From UBA1876 sp003446665 (GTDB lineage: Bacteria; Synergistota; Synergistia; Synergistales; Thermovirgaceae): a stretch of 64,000 nucleotides of DNA. The position numbers and the translations under genes are program-made. A model generated the notes under the pieces. The model saw only the letters and a list, made by a program, of their open reading frames with translations, did not search any database and was not told the DNA's origin. The DNA is taken from NCBI GenBank assembly GCA_040616305.1, contig CP159918.1:186001-250000 (forward strand). Reading direction: 5' to 3'. Shown here in pieces: positions 33,962 to 43,262 of the stretch; position 1 is the first letter of the stretch; each line of letters opens with the position of its first letter.

Positions 33962-35092
33962 TCACGCTCCAAAACCCACTGCTAGAGTTTTGTTCATGAA
34001 CAACGGGCTCCCCCAGGCGTCGCAGATCTCGCCGAAGGTAAACATGCCCCACAGGCTCTCCAGACTCTCAAGCCCTTCGCGCAAAATGGCCGGTTCGGTG
34101 TGGAGCATTTCCCCCAAAAGCGGCTCCTTGGTTATGCAATCGAAGGCCAGGACAAAACGTGGAGCCGTTCCATGCTTTTTCAGTCGTCCGCACATGTTGT
34201 TGATTCCGTTGAAAATGCCGGTCTTCGTTCCGCTCAACACCAAAAGTGGCGACAATTCCGGAATACTTATAATGCATTCCAGGCTGCCGTCGGCGTTAAT
34301 GTGTACCACATCCCGAACTATCAATTCTCCGCGGAAGCCCGGGATCCCCAAGGGATGCAGCGCCACGTCCTTTACGTCCTTGCCGGTGGCTTCCCGGATA
34401 ATGTCCCTGTATTTTTTGGCAGCGGGTATGAAGTTGAGTTCGAGAATTCGCTTGCCTTCCGAGCGCGTTAAAATGACAGGACTGCCTATTGGAGAATATC
34501 CATGAGTGAAATCTACTCCAATGGACATCCCTTCGATCAGGGCGAAGGTCCCGCCTCTTTTTCCCATACCTTTTTCAGTAAAGTGACAATATCCTCCGGC
34601 AGCTTCCGAACTGACAGCGCCTCCTAAATGCCTGAACCCCGGTCCTACCCTTCCGTAAAAGCCGTGAAGAAACTCTGTCGCATCGAAGGAAAACGCCTCG
34701 GGAAAATGAAGAAAAACACCGTTTTCAGGATTCTTCTCCATGAAGCGGCACGCGGCGTTTTCTCCGATGTCCCATGAATCACCGGAAGGATCTTCCAACA
34801 GAAATGTGGAGGCGGTAATGTCATCCCCGCCTGCGGCCCAGATCCCGATGCCTTCGGTCATTAGCCCCCTTTCCGTAAAAAAAACCGGCGTGTGGACGCC
34901 CGTAAATGGACAAGGAAGGATTTTTTTACACACTTGGCGTAACTTCACGCAGTCCACTTTGTCTGTGAAAGCTATCAGAATGAAGGAAAGAGTCCCTATG
35001 GTTTCGGCAAGTATCTCGAAGGCCTCCTTGAAAGTCTTCTCCAAGTTTGAAACGTCACCTGAGATATTAAAAGAAGCTGTTTTCAAGGCCAC
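33962..35092 (-). CDS. FIST-domain signal protein
   Basis: 376 residues. GGDDITASTFLLEDPSGD near residue 85, LHGFYGRVGPGFRHLGGAVS near 140, then GVDFTHGYSPIGSPVILTRSEG near 190 and a FIST_C-like end (CDCITKEPLLGEM and LWGMFTFGEICD) identify the FIST N and C domains, thought to bind small ligands such as amino acids in two-component and cyclic-di-GMP signalling. Genes for FIST proteins commonly sit next to kinases or GGDEF genes, as here. Confidence 0.85.
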   Translation of the reverse strand: MALKTASFNISGDVSNLEKTFKEAFEILAETIGTLSFILIAFTDKVDCVKLRQVCKKILPCPFTGVHTPVFFTERGLMTEGIGIWAAGGDDITASTFLLEDPSGDSWDIGENAACRFMEKNPENGVFLHFPEAFSFDATEFLHGFYGRVGPGFRHLGGAVSSEAAGGYCHFTEKGMGKRGGTFALIEGMSIGVDFTHGYSPIGSPVILTRSEGKRILELNFIPAAKKYRDIIREATGKDVKDVALHPLGIPGFRGELIVRDVVHINADGSLECIISIPELSPLLVLSGTKTGIFNGINNMCGRLKKHGTAPRFVLAFDCITKEPLLGEMLHTEPAILREGLESLESLWGMFTFGEICDAWGSPLFMNKTLAVGFGA

Positions 35093-35177
35093 CGCCTCCG
35101 CGGGAAGAGAAGATTGATGTTTGAGCGCCTTCGTATTCTACGTAATTTTCCAAAAATCGGCGATATTTTGAACAGAA

Positions 35178-35183
35178 ATTATA
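35178..35183 (-). promoter_or_regulatory. -10 box for the FIST-GGDEF operon
   Basis: TATAAT on the minus strand about 86 bases before the FIST start; no good -35 at 17 bases. The rest of the gap 35093-35416 is AT-rich and holds nothing else I can support. Confidence 0.35.
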
Positions 35184-35416
35184 GCAGAATCATCTATCGC
35201 TTTGCATAGTTTTTTAGCTTTTTAGGAATTCTTGGTGTTTTTTAAGCTGCGCTTCGGTGGATTCGAAACATAGAACAAAATACTAAAATGTCGGATATTA
35301 TCGCAAATAAACAGCAAGAGATATCTGTATTAAAAAAATACGTTGATTGATAGATTTATTCGAAGCATGAGAAGAAAGACGACTTTTGGCGGTATTTCGC
35401 TCAGAGTCAAAAGAAT

Positions 35417-35950
35417 CTAAATCCGGACGATGGAATTGGCGAAGGGGTGCCCGGCGTCGAGTATCTTTACCGCCGTTTCGGCCGCGAATTTTGCCGCTTG
35501 CCCGCAGACGTCGGGACATCCTTCCGGGGCTTCGACCATTATTTCGTGTAGCGCGTCCCTTTCCTCCAGTTTTGTAAGGTCGAAGGTCCTCCCGTAGAGC
35601 TTCTGCTGAATATCTTTGCATATTACGGAGCCGTAGCGTTCCTCGAATTTTGTGTACAGTTCGTCCATGTAACCCATCCCGCGGATCGCCTGGTCTTTCA
35701 TCTCCAGGTCGTCACGACCTGCGAGAAGCCCGATAAACATCAGAGCCCCCGAGAGTGCCCCGCATACATTGCCCCTCCTTACGCAGCCTCCCGCGAAGGC
35801 AGTGGAAGAACGAAGTACGTCCGGGTTGTGGATGCCGAAGGCGTCCATGAGGGCCGCAAGGGTTCCCTGGCTGCACAAGTGGTATTCCGCCTCGTTGAAC
35901 CTCGCCATTTCCGCCGCTGCATTGATGATTTCGCTGAAATATTTGTCCAT
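35417..35950 (-). CDS. C_GCAxxG_C_C family redox protein
   Basis: 177 residues with the spaced cysteines of this family: CSQGTLAAL near 26, GGCVRRGNVCGALSGAL near 54, VICKDIQQ near 110 and GCPDVCGQAAKFAAE near 148. The family is common in strict anaerobes and is thought to bind a metal or act in electron transfer; no activity is settled. The glycine-rich central motif has Val-Arg where the consensus has Ala. The ATG follows GGAGGCC. Confidence 0.85.
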   Translation of the reverse strand: MDKYFSEIINAAAEMARFNEAEYHLCSQGTLAALMDAFGIHNPDVLRSSTAFAGGCVRRGNVCGALSGALMFIGLLAGRDDLEMKDQAIRGMGYMDELYTKFEERYGSVICKDIQQKLYGRTFDLTKLEERDALHEIMVEAPEGCPDVCGQAAKFAAETAVKILDAGHPFANSIVRI

Positions 35951-36010
35951 GGTGGCCTCCCAGTGAGAAAAGACATTTTTACGTGAGTTATTTTATCAGT
36001 TTTAAGGATG

Positions 36011-36622
36011 TCTGGTCGCAGGATTGCATTTTCGTATTTTTTTTCATATGTTTCCGGCCTGCGGCCAGATAAAAACCTCGAAGGTGAAGCAGAATGATTT
36101 TCGTATCTGTCAGAAAAACAAAGGACAGGAAAGCCAGACGGACGGACCGGTGTCCGTCCATCTGGCCGCAGGATTGCATTTTCGTATTTTTTTTCATATG
36201 TTTCCGGCCTGCGGCCAGATAAAAACCTCGAAGGTGAAGCAGAATGATTTTCGTATCTGTCAGAAAAACAAAGGACAGGAAAGCCAGACGGACGGACCGG
36301 TGTCCGTCCATCTGGCCGCAGGATTGCATTTTCGTATTTTTTTTCATATGTTTCCGGCCTGCGGCCAGATAAAAACCTCGAAGGTGAAGCAGAATGATTT
36401 TCGTATCTGTCAGAAAAACAAAGGACAGGAAAGCCAGACGGACGGACCGGTGTCCGTCCATCTGGTCGCAGGATCGCGTTTTCGTATTTTTTTCATATGT
36501 TTCCGGCCTGCGGCCAGATAAAAACGTCGAAGTTGAAGCAGAATGATTTTCGTATCTGTCAGAAAAACAAAGGACAGGAAAGCCAGACGGACGGACCGGT
36601 GTCCGTCCATCTGGCCGCAGGA
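36011..36622. repeat. Four tandem copies of a 150-bp unit
   Basis: Units start at 36011, 36161, 36311 and 36461 (the last 149 bp), and a 13-base partial copy ends the array. Copies 2 and 3 are identical; copies 1 and 4 differ by a few bases (TGGTCGCAGG; copy 4 also GATCGCGTT and a one-T deletion). Each unit holds an inverted pair ATCTGGCCGCAGG and CCTGCGGCCAGAT about 35 bases apart, and a second hairpin GGACGGAC/CGGT/GTCCGTCC extended by CCAGA/TCTGG. Because 150 is divisible by three, several frames stay open on both strands, but these show no ribosome site and are taken as artefacts. Confidence 0.95.
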
Positions 36623-36717
36623 CTATGGCATGTGAGTGCGGCATCATGTTATTTGCCCCGCGGAGTGTCTAGTAGATAGACATTTCAATACAGGTGTTAT
36701 ATTATAAAATCAAATTG

Positions 36718-36746
36718 TCGACATACGACACACGACAGGCTAAAAT
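36718..36746 (+). promoter_or_regulatory. Promoter of the catabolic cluster
   Basis: TCGACA (36718-36723), 17 bases, TAAAAT (36741-36746). The -35 region lies in the palindrome TGTCGACA and is followed by further CGACA repeats, which could be regulator sites. Confidence 0.5.
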
Positions 36747-36800
36747 GTAAGTATGTCAAAATCAAACCGCAGTCTGCAGCAAAAACAAGGAGGGAGAAAT

Positions 36801-37757
36801 ATGTTCCAAGCAAAGAAATTGCCTGAGATCCGTTCCTTTATGGAAAAAATGGGTGTGCCGGGGTCCGACGGGTGGGGATTGCCCACATCTGAAAAGACCT
36901 TCCCCGATGGGTGTCACTACAGGATTGAAATAGCAGGCGTCGAGTACCCGTCGACCTTCAAGGCGATGGTCGACGAGGCGAAAAAAAGAAAGGTAAAAAT
37001 TCACAGGGCTATCTGCACGGTGGGAGGTTCTACCTATCTAACCTTCGACCAGCTGAAGGAAATGGCCAAAATCGCCAATGGCGAGGGAATCGAAACGATT
37101 ATGACCATGGGACACAGAAAAGCCTTTGACGCCGGCTCCAAGGAAATGAGCACCGAAGAGGGCAAAATGCAGGGCTTTCGGCTGAGAGGGTCCGACAACC
37201 TCTCCTACTGGCTGGAAGACCTGATGCGCAACCTGGAAGCCGGGTTCAGAGGGTTCCTCGTTTATGACGAAGGCGCTTTGATGATTCTCAACAAGATGCG
37301 TGAGGAAGGCTTTATACCCAAGGAGACTACCTTCAAGTGGTCTGTTTTCGGTGGGTATTGCAACCCTGCTGGTGCAAAATTCCTGGAAGGTGCGGGAGTC
37401 AACTCCATGAATCCGCTTTCGGACGTTTCGCTGCCTATCCTTTCGAGCATAAGAAAAGCCGTCGATATGCCCCTCGATGTGTACATGATAATCGTCGATG
37501 CTTTCGGAGGCATGTACAGGGCATACGAAGCACCGGAGATCGTCCGCGTCGCTTCCCCAGTGTATTTCAAGGTTGAGCCTGGTACGGCTGAAGCAGACAT
37601 CTACAAACCATGGGTTACGGAATGCTGGCACGACGACTTTGTCCGCATGAAAGTCAGGATAGCCCAGATTTTGCAGGAAATCATGGAAAGACGCGCTCCG
37701 GAATTCAAGTTGTCCGATATGGGACCGAAAGACCTCAGGATTCCTGTTTGCGACTAG
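36801..37757 (+). CDS. TIM-barrel protein, distant relative of U32-type peptidases
   Basis: 318 residues from the ATG at 36801 behind AAGGAGGG. The protein begins LPEIRSFMEKMGVPG, then GLPTSEKTFPDG and HYRIEIAGVE, with RGFLVYDEGAL near 155, GAGVNSMNPLSDVSLPIL near 205 and YEAPEIVRVASPVYFK near 255. I remember this pattern from anaerobe proteins loosely annotated as peptidase, with a TIM-barrel resembling U32 peptidases. Its reaction is unknown. It is the first gene of the glutamate dehydrogenase/TRAP cluster, 23 bases before gdh. Confidence 0.6.
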   Translation: MFQAKKLPEIRSFMEKMGVPGSDGWGLPTSEKTFPDGCHYRIEIAGVEYPSTFKAMVDEAKKRKVKIHRAICTVGGSTYLTFDQLKEMAKIANGEGIETIMTMGHRKAFDAGSKEMSTEEGKMQGFRLRGSDNLSYWLEDLMRNLEAGFRGFLVYDEGALMILNKMREEGFIPKETTFKWSVFGGYCNPAGAKFLEGAGVNSMNPLSDVSLPILSSIRKAVDMPLDVYMIIVDAFGGMYRAYEAPEIVRVASPVYFKVEPGTAEADIYKPWVTECWHDDFVRMKVRIAQILQEIMERRAPEFKLSDMGPKDLRIPVCD

Positions 37758-37780
37758 GCGTTTTAACCGGGAGGCCCACC

Positions 37781-39016
37781 ATGTCTCAAATGTGGAAAAA
37801 CACCGTTGGTTACATGAAAAAAGCGGCTGGAGCATGCGGACTTGAAGATGACGCTATTGCGGCCCTCCTTTTGTGCAAACGCAGCGTCGAGTTTCAGATA
37901 CCTGTGCGCATGGACAACGGGAAAGTCAATTATTACACGGGCTACAGGGTCATTCACAACGATGCGCTTGGGCTTTCCGGAGACGGCACACGCATAACCC
38001 CCGGTTTGACCTGTGATGAAGTTAAAGCCCTGGCCCTCGTGATGAGCATCAAGCATGCGGCCAATGGCATACCGGCAGGGGGAGCCAAGGGAGGGATAGA
38101 TGCTGATCCCTCCCTGCTGAGCGAAGGAGAGTTCGAGCGCCTGGTGAGAGGTTATGTCAGGGGAATGATCCCAAAAGGCTACAACGTCGATGTGCCGGGT
38201 GCCGATATAAACACCAGCCCGAAGACGCAGGCCTGGATGCTGGACGAGTACGAACAGGTAACGGGGATACACTCCCCGGGTGCGATAAACGACAAGCCCG
38301 GACTGCTGGGCGGTTCTCTGGGCGGCGAGGACGCCACGGGCAGGGGGATGTACGTTTTGACGCAGGAAATATGCAAGGAACGCAGTTGGTCGTCCGAAGA
38401 CGTCACTATCGCGGTTCAGGGTTTCGGCAACGTAGGGTCCAACTACGCGCGTTACCTGGCCGAAGCCGGATTCAAGATCGTCGCCGCAAGCGACATCAAA
38501 GGCGGCGTCTTCGCCCCTGAGGGGCTTGACGTGGGCCGGCTTCTCGAATACACCGAGAGCACAGGCACTGTAGCGGGTTTTCCAGACGGGTCGTCCATAA
38601 CCAATGAAGATCTCCTGACGTGCGAGTGCCACATCCTGGCTCCATCCGCAGTACAGGATGTCATCACTGAAAAGAATGCGTCAAATATAAAAGCCCGGGT
38701 CATCATGGAAGGAGCCAACGGTCCCGTGACCGCCGAAGCCGACGAAATCCTTTACGGCAGAGGCATCGCAGTTATGCCCGACGTGGTGGCAAACGCCGGA
38801 AGCGCTATCGTCTGCCATTACGAAAGGTCTCAAAGCGCGATGAATGACTACTGGGAACTGGAGAAGGTACAGACCCGTCTCGACCGGCAGATTCTGAAAT
38901 CATACACGGCAATGAGAGAGACCGCTTTGGGACTCGGCACTTCTTTCAGGACGGCGGCCTGGGTTAACGGAATCAAAAGGATTGTCGAAGCCATGAGGTG
39001 GAGAGGGCTTCTCTAA
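37781..39016 (+). CDS. Glu/Leu/Phe/Val dehydrogenase (first copy)
   Basis: 411 residues from the ATG at 37781. VEFQIPVRMDNGKVNYYTGYR near residue 35, GGAKGGIDADPS near 95 with the catalytic Lys, then DVPGADINTSP and the Rossmann loop AVQGFGNVGSNYAR near 210 are complete. NAGSAIVCHYER near 340 is a late family block. It deaminates glutamate or another amino acid to the 2-oxo acid with NAD(P). A paralogue at 44493 has the same length and gene order relation. An open frame running further upstream overlaps the previous gene and is not used. Confidence 0.95.
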   Translation: MSQMWKNTVGYMKKAAGACGLEDDAIAALLLCKRSVEFQIPVRMDNGKVNYYTGYRVIHNDALGLSGDGTRITPGLTCDEVKALALVMSIKHAANGIPAGGAKGGIDADPSLLSEGEFERLVRGYVRGMIPKGYNVDVPGADINTSPKTQAWMLDEYEQVTGIHSPGAINDKPGLLGGSLGGEDATGRGMYVLTQEICKERSWSSEDVTIAVQGFGNVGSNYARYLAEAGFKIVAASDIKGGVFAPEGLDVGRLLEYTESTGTVAGFPDGSSITNEDLLTCECHILAPSAVQDVITEKNASNIKARVIMEGANGPVTAEADEILYGRGIAVMPDVVANAGSAIVCHYERSQSAMNDYWELEKVQTRLDRQILKSYTAMRETALGLGTSFRTAAWVNGIKRIVEAMRWRGLL

Positions 39017-39038
39017 AAGCAAAAAAAGGAGGACAGAT

Positions 39039-40046
39039 ATGGCCGCAAAAACGTTGAACCTGGCGGATATATACCAGGCTAAAAAACGCATATCACCCAT
39101 AGTTCGTACTACCCCCCTTATGAAGTCCGATGCCTTGTCGGTACCGTCGGAAGGAGACGTTTACCTGAAGCTGGAATTCCTGCAGGACCCCGGCGCGTTC
39201 AAGGTGAGAGGTGCGGCGAACAAGATATTGTCTCTTCCTCCGTCGGAGAAAGAGCGGGGGGTCATCACCTTCTCCACCGGCAACCACGGGCTCTGTGTCT
39301 GCTGGGTGGCGCAAAAAGCAGGCGTCAAGGCCGTTGTCTGTGTTTCCGAGCGTGTGGCCAAGTTGTCCCCCAGGCGTGTCGAAGCCATGCGCTCTCTTGG
39401 CGCCGAGGTAGTGATAGGCGGCGACAGCCAGGACAAGGCCGGCGAAAGGGCCTGCGAACTCGCATCATCAAAGGGGCTGACCATGATCCATCCTTTCGAC
39501 GACCCTCACGTTATTGCCGGTCAGGGCACCATAGGGCTCGAAATACTCGAAGACCTTCCCGATGTAGCCAATGTGCTGGTGCCCCTTTCAGGAGGCGGGC
39601 TTGTTTCTGGCATAGCCCTGGCCATGAAAACGGCAAACCCGGGTATACGCGTAATCGGCGTTTCCATCGAAAATGCTCCGGTAATGTATGAAAGCGTCAA
39701 GGCTGGTCACCCGGTGGAAGTCGAAGAGGTTGACTCCCTTGCGGAATCCCTTTTGGGGGGCATCGGACGTGACAACCAGTACACCCTGAGAATGGTCAAG
39801 GATTATGTCGACGACATCGTTCTTGTAAGTGAAAACGACATAAAAAAAGCACTGGCTTTCACTTTGAAGACTCATCACTGGCTGCTCGAGGGTGCAGGTG
39901 TGGCCGGTATCGCGGCTCTTTTGAACAAAAAAACGAAAGTTGAGGGACCAACGGCCGTCGTTTTGTCCGGAGCCAATTGCGAGGCCGAGTCTGTTTTGAA
40001 GATCGTAAATCCTGAGTGCAGCGATAGGGAATCGGAACATTACTAG
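39039..40046 (+). CDS. PLP-dependent serine/threonine dehydratase-like enzyme
   Basis: 335 residues, fold-type II. The PLP lysine is in GAFKVRGAANKI (residue about 53), FSTGNHG near 85 replaces the usual SAGNHA phosphate-side loop, and SGGGLVSGIALA near 190 is the phosphate-binding loop. The ending VVLSGANC is typical. Most members deaminate threonine or serine to 2-oxo acids; others such as EutB act in hydroxyectoine breakdown. There is no C-terminal ACT domain. Its position before a TRAP transporter and a DoeA-like hydrolase makes the EutB-like role worth testing. Confidence 0.9.
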   Translation: MAAKTLNLADIYQAKKRISPIVRTTPLMKSDALSVPSEGDVYLKLEFLQDPGAFKVRGAANKILSLPPSEKERGVITFSTGNHGLCVCWVAQKAGVKAVVCVSERVAKLSPRRVEAMRSLGAEVVIGGDSQDKAGERACELASSKGLTMIHPFDDPHVIAGQGTIGLEILEDLPDVANVLVPLSGGGLVSGIALAMKTANPGIRVIGVSIENAPVMYESVKAGHPVEVEEVDSLAESLLGGIGRDNQYTLRMVKDYVDDIVLVSENDIKKALAFTLKTHHWLLEGAGVAGIAALLNKKTKVEGPTAVVLSGANCEAESVLKIVNPECSDRESEHY

Positions 40047-40080
40047 AAGCCTTATCAAGCATTCGAAGGGAGAGGGAAGG

Positions 40081-40659
40081 ATGAAGCTCCTTCACCTGCT
40101 CAACGAGGTGTTAAGGAAAATAGAAGAATGGATTATAGCCTACAGCATAATATTGATGGCTATAGTGCTGATAGCGAACGTGCTCGCGAGAAACCTTTTC
40201 AACACGAGCCTGAACTTTGCCGAGGAAGTAAGCCAGTTTCTGACGATTTTCGTGACCTTTTTCGGCACGAGCTATGCGGCCCGGCGGGCGCGACACATAA
40301 GAATGTCCCTTCTTTACGACGTTTTCGGCGAAAAAGGAAAAAAAATACTTGTCCTTGTTTGTTCCATCGGCACCGCAGCACTGATGTTCTACCTGAGCTA
40401 CCTGAGTTACCGTTACGTGAATCGAGTCGCCGCATTGAACCGTGTCAGTCCCATCTTGCAATTACCCCTTTACATCGTCTGGAGTGCCATCCCGATCGGC
40501 TGTTTCCTCACAGGCATTCAATATGTTCTGACTTTCATAAAAAACCTGACCGTCAAGGAGACCTGGCTTTCCTTCGAATCCAGGTTCGAGTACGACGAAG
40601 ATACGCCTGAAGCCGGTGGACAGGGTGGCAATCAGGGCCTGGAAGGGAGCGATGCATAA
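40081..40659 (+). CDS. dctQ: TRAP transporter small membrane subunit DctQ
   Basis: 192 residues with four hydrophobic helices, including ILMAIVLIANVLARNLFNTSLNFAEE at residues 20-46, the EE motif typical of DctQ. The stop shares a base with the dctM start (TAATG). The C-terminal acidic tail is rich in Glu and Gly. It couples DctM in a sodium-driven uptake system. Confidence 0.92.
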   Translation: MKLLHLLNEVLRKIEEWIIAYSIILMAIVLIANVLARNLFNTSLNFAEEVSQFLTIFVTFFGTSYAARRARHIRMSLLYDVFGEKGKKILVLVCSIGTAALMFYLSYLSYRYVNRVAALNRVSPILQLPLYIVWSAIPIGCFLTGIQYVLTFIKNLTVKETWLSFESRFEYDEDTPEAGGQGGNQGLEGSDA

Positions 40660-41939
40660 TGCTGTGGGTCATGCTGGGCTCGATGCTCTTTTTGCTGGTT
40701 CTGGGATTTCCCATGATGGTTCCCTTGATCGTGGCACCCCTTCTGGTTGTCGCTACCTACCTAAAGGGGTTCGACCCGATGATGCTTATCCAGCAGATAC
40801 TCGCCGGTATAAGGCCTTTGGCCCTGATCGCCGTCCCGATGTTCATTTTCGCGGCAGACGTCATTACCACGGGCCAGGTGGCCAGAAGGCTTATAGATTT
40901 CGTGATGGCCTTTCTGGGGCACATCAGGGGAGGCCTGGCGGTAACTACGACCGCCGCCTGTACCTTCTTCGGTGCTGTATCGGGCTCCACCCAGGCGACA
41001 GTGGTGGCGATAGGGGAAACCATGAGGCCTTTCCTTCTGGAAGACGGTTACGACGACTCTTTCAACATGGCGCTGATCATAAACGCGGCGGGGATCGCCC
41101 TTCTCATCCCCCCAAGCATCTCGATGATCATTTATGGGGTTGTGACGGGAAGCTCGGTGGGCGAGCTTTTCATAGCAGGCGTCGGACCGGGCATCCTGGT
41201 TTTTGTCTTGTTTTCCGCGTACTGCTATGTGGCCGCCAGGAGAATGGGAGTAAAGAAGCGGGAGCGTTTTGACTGGGGCAAACGGCTGGTAGCTTTGAAA
41301 CGAGGCCTGGTGCCTCTGGGGTTCCCGGCTATCATCCTGGGGGGTATTTACTCGGGGTATTTCAGCCCCACGGAAGCGGCGGCGGTATCGGTCCTGTACG
41401 CCGTGATCGTCGAGTCTTTCGTGTATAAACACCTGAAGCTCAAAGATTACTACCGGATAGCGCTGTCGACGGGCCTCGTCACGGCCGTGGTATTTATCCT
41501 CGTCGCCATGGGCGCCGCTTTTTCGTGGCTGGTGGCCTTTACCCGCATTCCCGACATGCTTCTTCCGCCGATATTGGGTGCCGATCCTACTATTTTCCGT
41601 CTTTTGATCGTAATATCCATTTCCTATTTCATCGCGTGCATGTTTGTCGATTCGATCGTCGCAATCATGATACTTTCCCCCATCTTCGCCCCGTGGGTTT
41701 CGAGGCTCGGGATAGACCCGGTTCTTGTCGGTGTTCTGGTCACTATGCAGGCGGCAATAGGAGCGGTCACTCCGCCTTTCGGCTGCAATATCTTTACAGC
41801 CATGGCCGTTTTCCGAAGACCCTATATCGATGTGGTGAGAAGGATCGCACCCTTTTTGGTTCTTTACATCATTGCGACGCTGATGGTGATCCTTTTCCCT
41901 GATATCGCCCTGTTTTTGAGGGACATGGCCTTCAGGTAA
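40659..41939 (+). CDS. dctM: TRAP transporter large permease DctM
   Basis: 426 residues with about 12 hydrophobic helices. PMFIFAADVITTGQVARRLIDF near residue 60, TTAACTFFGAVSGSTQATVVAIG near 95 and NAAGIALLIPPSISMIIYG near 145 are the DctM signature blocks; SYFIACMFVDSIVAIMIL lies near 325 and AAIGAVTPPFG near 365. It is the sodium-dependent transport subunit in the inner membrane. Confidence 0.95.
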   Translation: MLWVMLGSMLFLLVLGFPMMVPLIVAPLLVVATYLKGFDPMMLIQQILAGIRPLALIAVPMFIFAADVITTGQVARRLIDFVMAFLGHIRGGLAVTTTAACTFFGAVSGSTQATVVAIGETMRPFLLEDGYDDSFNMALIINAAGIALLIPPSISMIIYGVVTGSSVGELFIAGVGPGILVFVLFSAYCYVAARRMGVKKRERFDWGKRLVALKRGLVPLGFPAIILGGIYSGYFSPTEAAAVSVLYAVIVESFVYKHLKLKDYYRIALSTGLVTAVVFILVAMGAAFSWLVAFTRIPDMLLPPILGADPTIFRLLIVISISYFIACMFVDSIVAIMILSPIFAPWVSRLGIDPVLVGVLVTMQAAIGAVTPPFGCNIFTAMAVFRRPYIDVVRRIAPFLVLYIIATLMVILFPDIALFLRDMAFR

Positions 41940-42066
41940 GAGACTTTGAAAACAAATAAACGGCAAGGGGGTGGAAAAGGGCGTCGGGGACAAAAGAACA
42001 GGTCGAGTAAGAGTGCAGGAGGTTTTGTGGTAATTTGAAATATCAGTGATATAAGGAGGGAAAGTT

Positions 42067-43113
42067 ATGAAAAGCAAGACAAGGTTTCTGGCGATGTTGG
42101 TTGCAGGAATCTTTATGTTCGGGGTGGTTCTGCTGGCTCAGCCGATGGAATCGAGCGCCGCTACTGAGTGGAAGTACGCCCTGGAGGAAATCCAGAACAG
42201 CGTTCAGGACCACTATGCACAGGAATTCAAACGCAGGGTGGAAGAAAAACTGGATGACGTGAATATCGTCGTTTATCCCTACGGTGCCCTGGGGACCAGC
42301 GAGGATATTTCAGAGCTGACGATGAACGGGATGCTCGAGTTTGCTTTCGCTACTCCCGGCCACCTTGGTACATTTATCCCGGCGGCACGTGTCTTTTCAC
42401 TGCCCTTTATCTGGTCCGACAACCTCGAGGCCAACAAGTATGTGGCCCAGCACAGCAAAGCCATTTACGAGATGCTGGCGGAAGAATATGAAAAGTACGA
42501 CCTCAAGCTGCTCGCGGCCCTTACGGAAGGCTGGCAGATCTGGACGGCCAACAAGCCGCTCAGGACACCCGAGGACATGAAAAACTTCAAGATGCGGATC
42601 ATGGGCGACCCGATACTCGCCGAAACGTACAAGGCCTATGGCGCAAACCCGATCCAGGTTCCCTATTCGGACATTTACAGCTCCCTCCAGCTCGGTATGA
42701 TCGAAGGCAACATTCAGCCCTACTTCGCCCATGAGGAGATGCATTTCTACGAAGTGCAGGATTACTTCATCGAACCCATGGAGATGCCCTTCTTTGCAAC
42801 GGTCGTCGCCAACAAGCAATTCTTTGACTCCCTTTCGAAAGAACAGCAGGAAGTCATAGAAAAGACGGCCAAAGATTGCATCGACTATATCTGGGAGGTT
42901 CAGGCGAAACTCAACCATGAGCGGCTTGAAAAGATGCTGAAAGAACGCCCCGAAATCCAGGTCGTCAAGTTGACCGAACAAGAACGCGAGGCTTTCAAGG
43001 AACTTTCCGGTCCGGTCATCGACAAGTATCTCGAAATGTCCGGCGAAACTGGTAAGGCCATCCTCGAACAGCTCCAGAAGGAAATAGCGGAAGCCGAAAA
43101 GATGTTCGACTAA
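42067..43113 (+). CDS. dctP: TRAP transporter solute-binding protein DctP
   Basis: 348 residues with a signal peptide (hydrophobic residues 8-28, cleavage expected after SSAA). WKYALEEIQNSVQDHYAQEF, GTSEDISELTMNGMLEFAFA, GLPFIW-like SLPFIWSD, then FKMRIMGDPILAETYKAYGANP with the conserved substrate-carboxylate Arg near residue 180 fit the DctP family. It captures a carboxylate-bearing solute in the periplasm. A terminator at 43142 ends the transporter unit. TeaA-type ectoine binders belong to this family, but the substrate cannot be read from the sequence. Confidence 0.93.
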   Translation: MKSKTRFLAMLVAGIFMFGVVLLAQPMESSAATEWKYALEEIQNSVQDHYAQEFKRRVEEKLDDVNIVVYPYGALGTSEDISELTMNGMLEFAFATPGHLGTFIPAARVFSLPFIWSDNLEANKYVAQHSKAIYEMLAEEYEKYDLKLLAALTEGWQIWTANKPLRTPEDMKNFKMRIMGDPILAETYKAYGANPIQVPYSDIYSSLQLGMIEGNIQPYFAHEEMHFYEVQDYFIEPMEMPFFATVVANKQFFDSLSKEQQEVIEKTAKDCIDYIWEVQAKLNHERLEKMLKERPEIQVVKLTEQEREAFKELSGPVIDKYLEMSGETGKAILEQLQKEIAEAEKMFD

Positions 43114-43141
43114 AGGGCAAAAGCTGATTATATGAAGCATC

Positions 43142-43171
43142 AAGGGGAGCCGGGTAAACGGCTCCCCTTTT
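43142..43171 (+). terminator. Terminator after dctP
   Basis: AAGGGGAGCCG and its complement (11 bp) around GGTAAA, followed by TTC. Confidence 0.65.
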
Positions 43172-43262
43172 CCCGGAAAGGTTTCGCGGCTTAACGGCTT
43201 GTTTTCTGAAGCTGCAAAACCTGTGAGCAGGCAGGAAAAAGTTCCGTAGGAGGGAAGAAACT

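Noticed and set aside
36011..36622. CRISPR array or repeat-protein gene in the 150-bp tandem repeats
   Set aside because: Whole 150-bp units repeat with no unique spacers, and the open frames arise because 150 is a multiple of three; they lack ribosome sites.
40761..42077. A 438-codon minus-strand frame over dctM
   Set aside because: Antisense of a typical TRAP permease with charged low-complexity composition.
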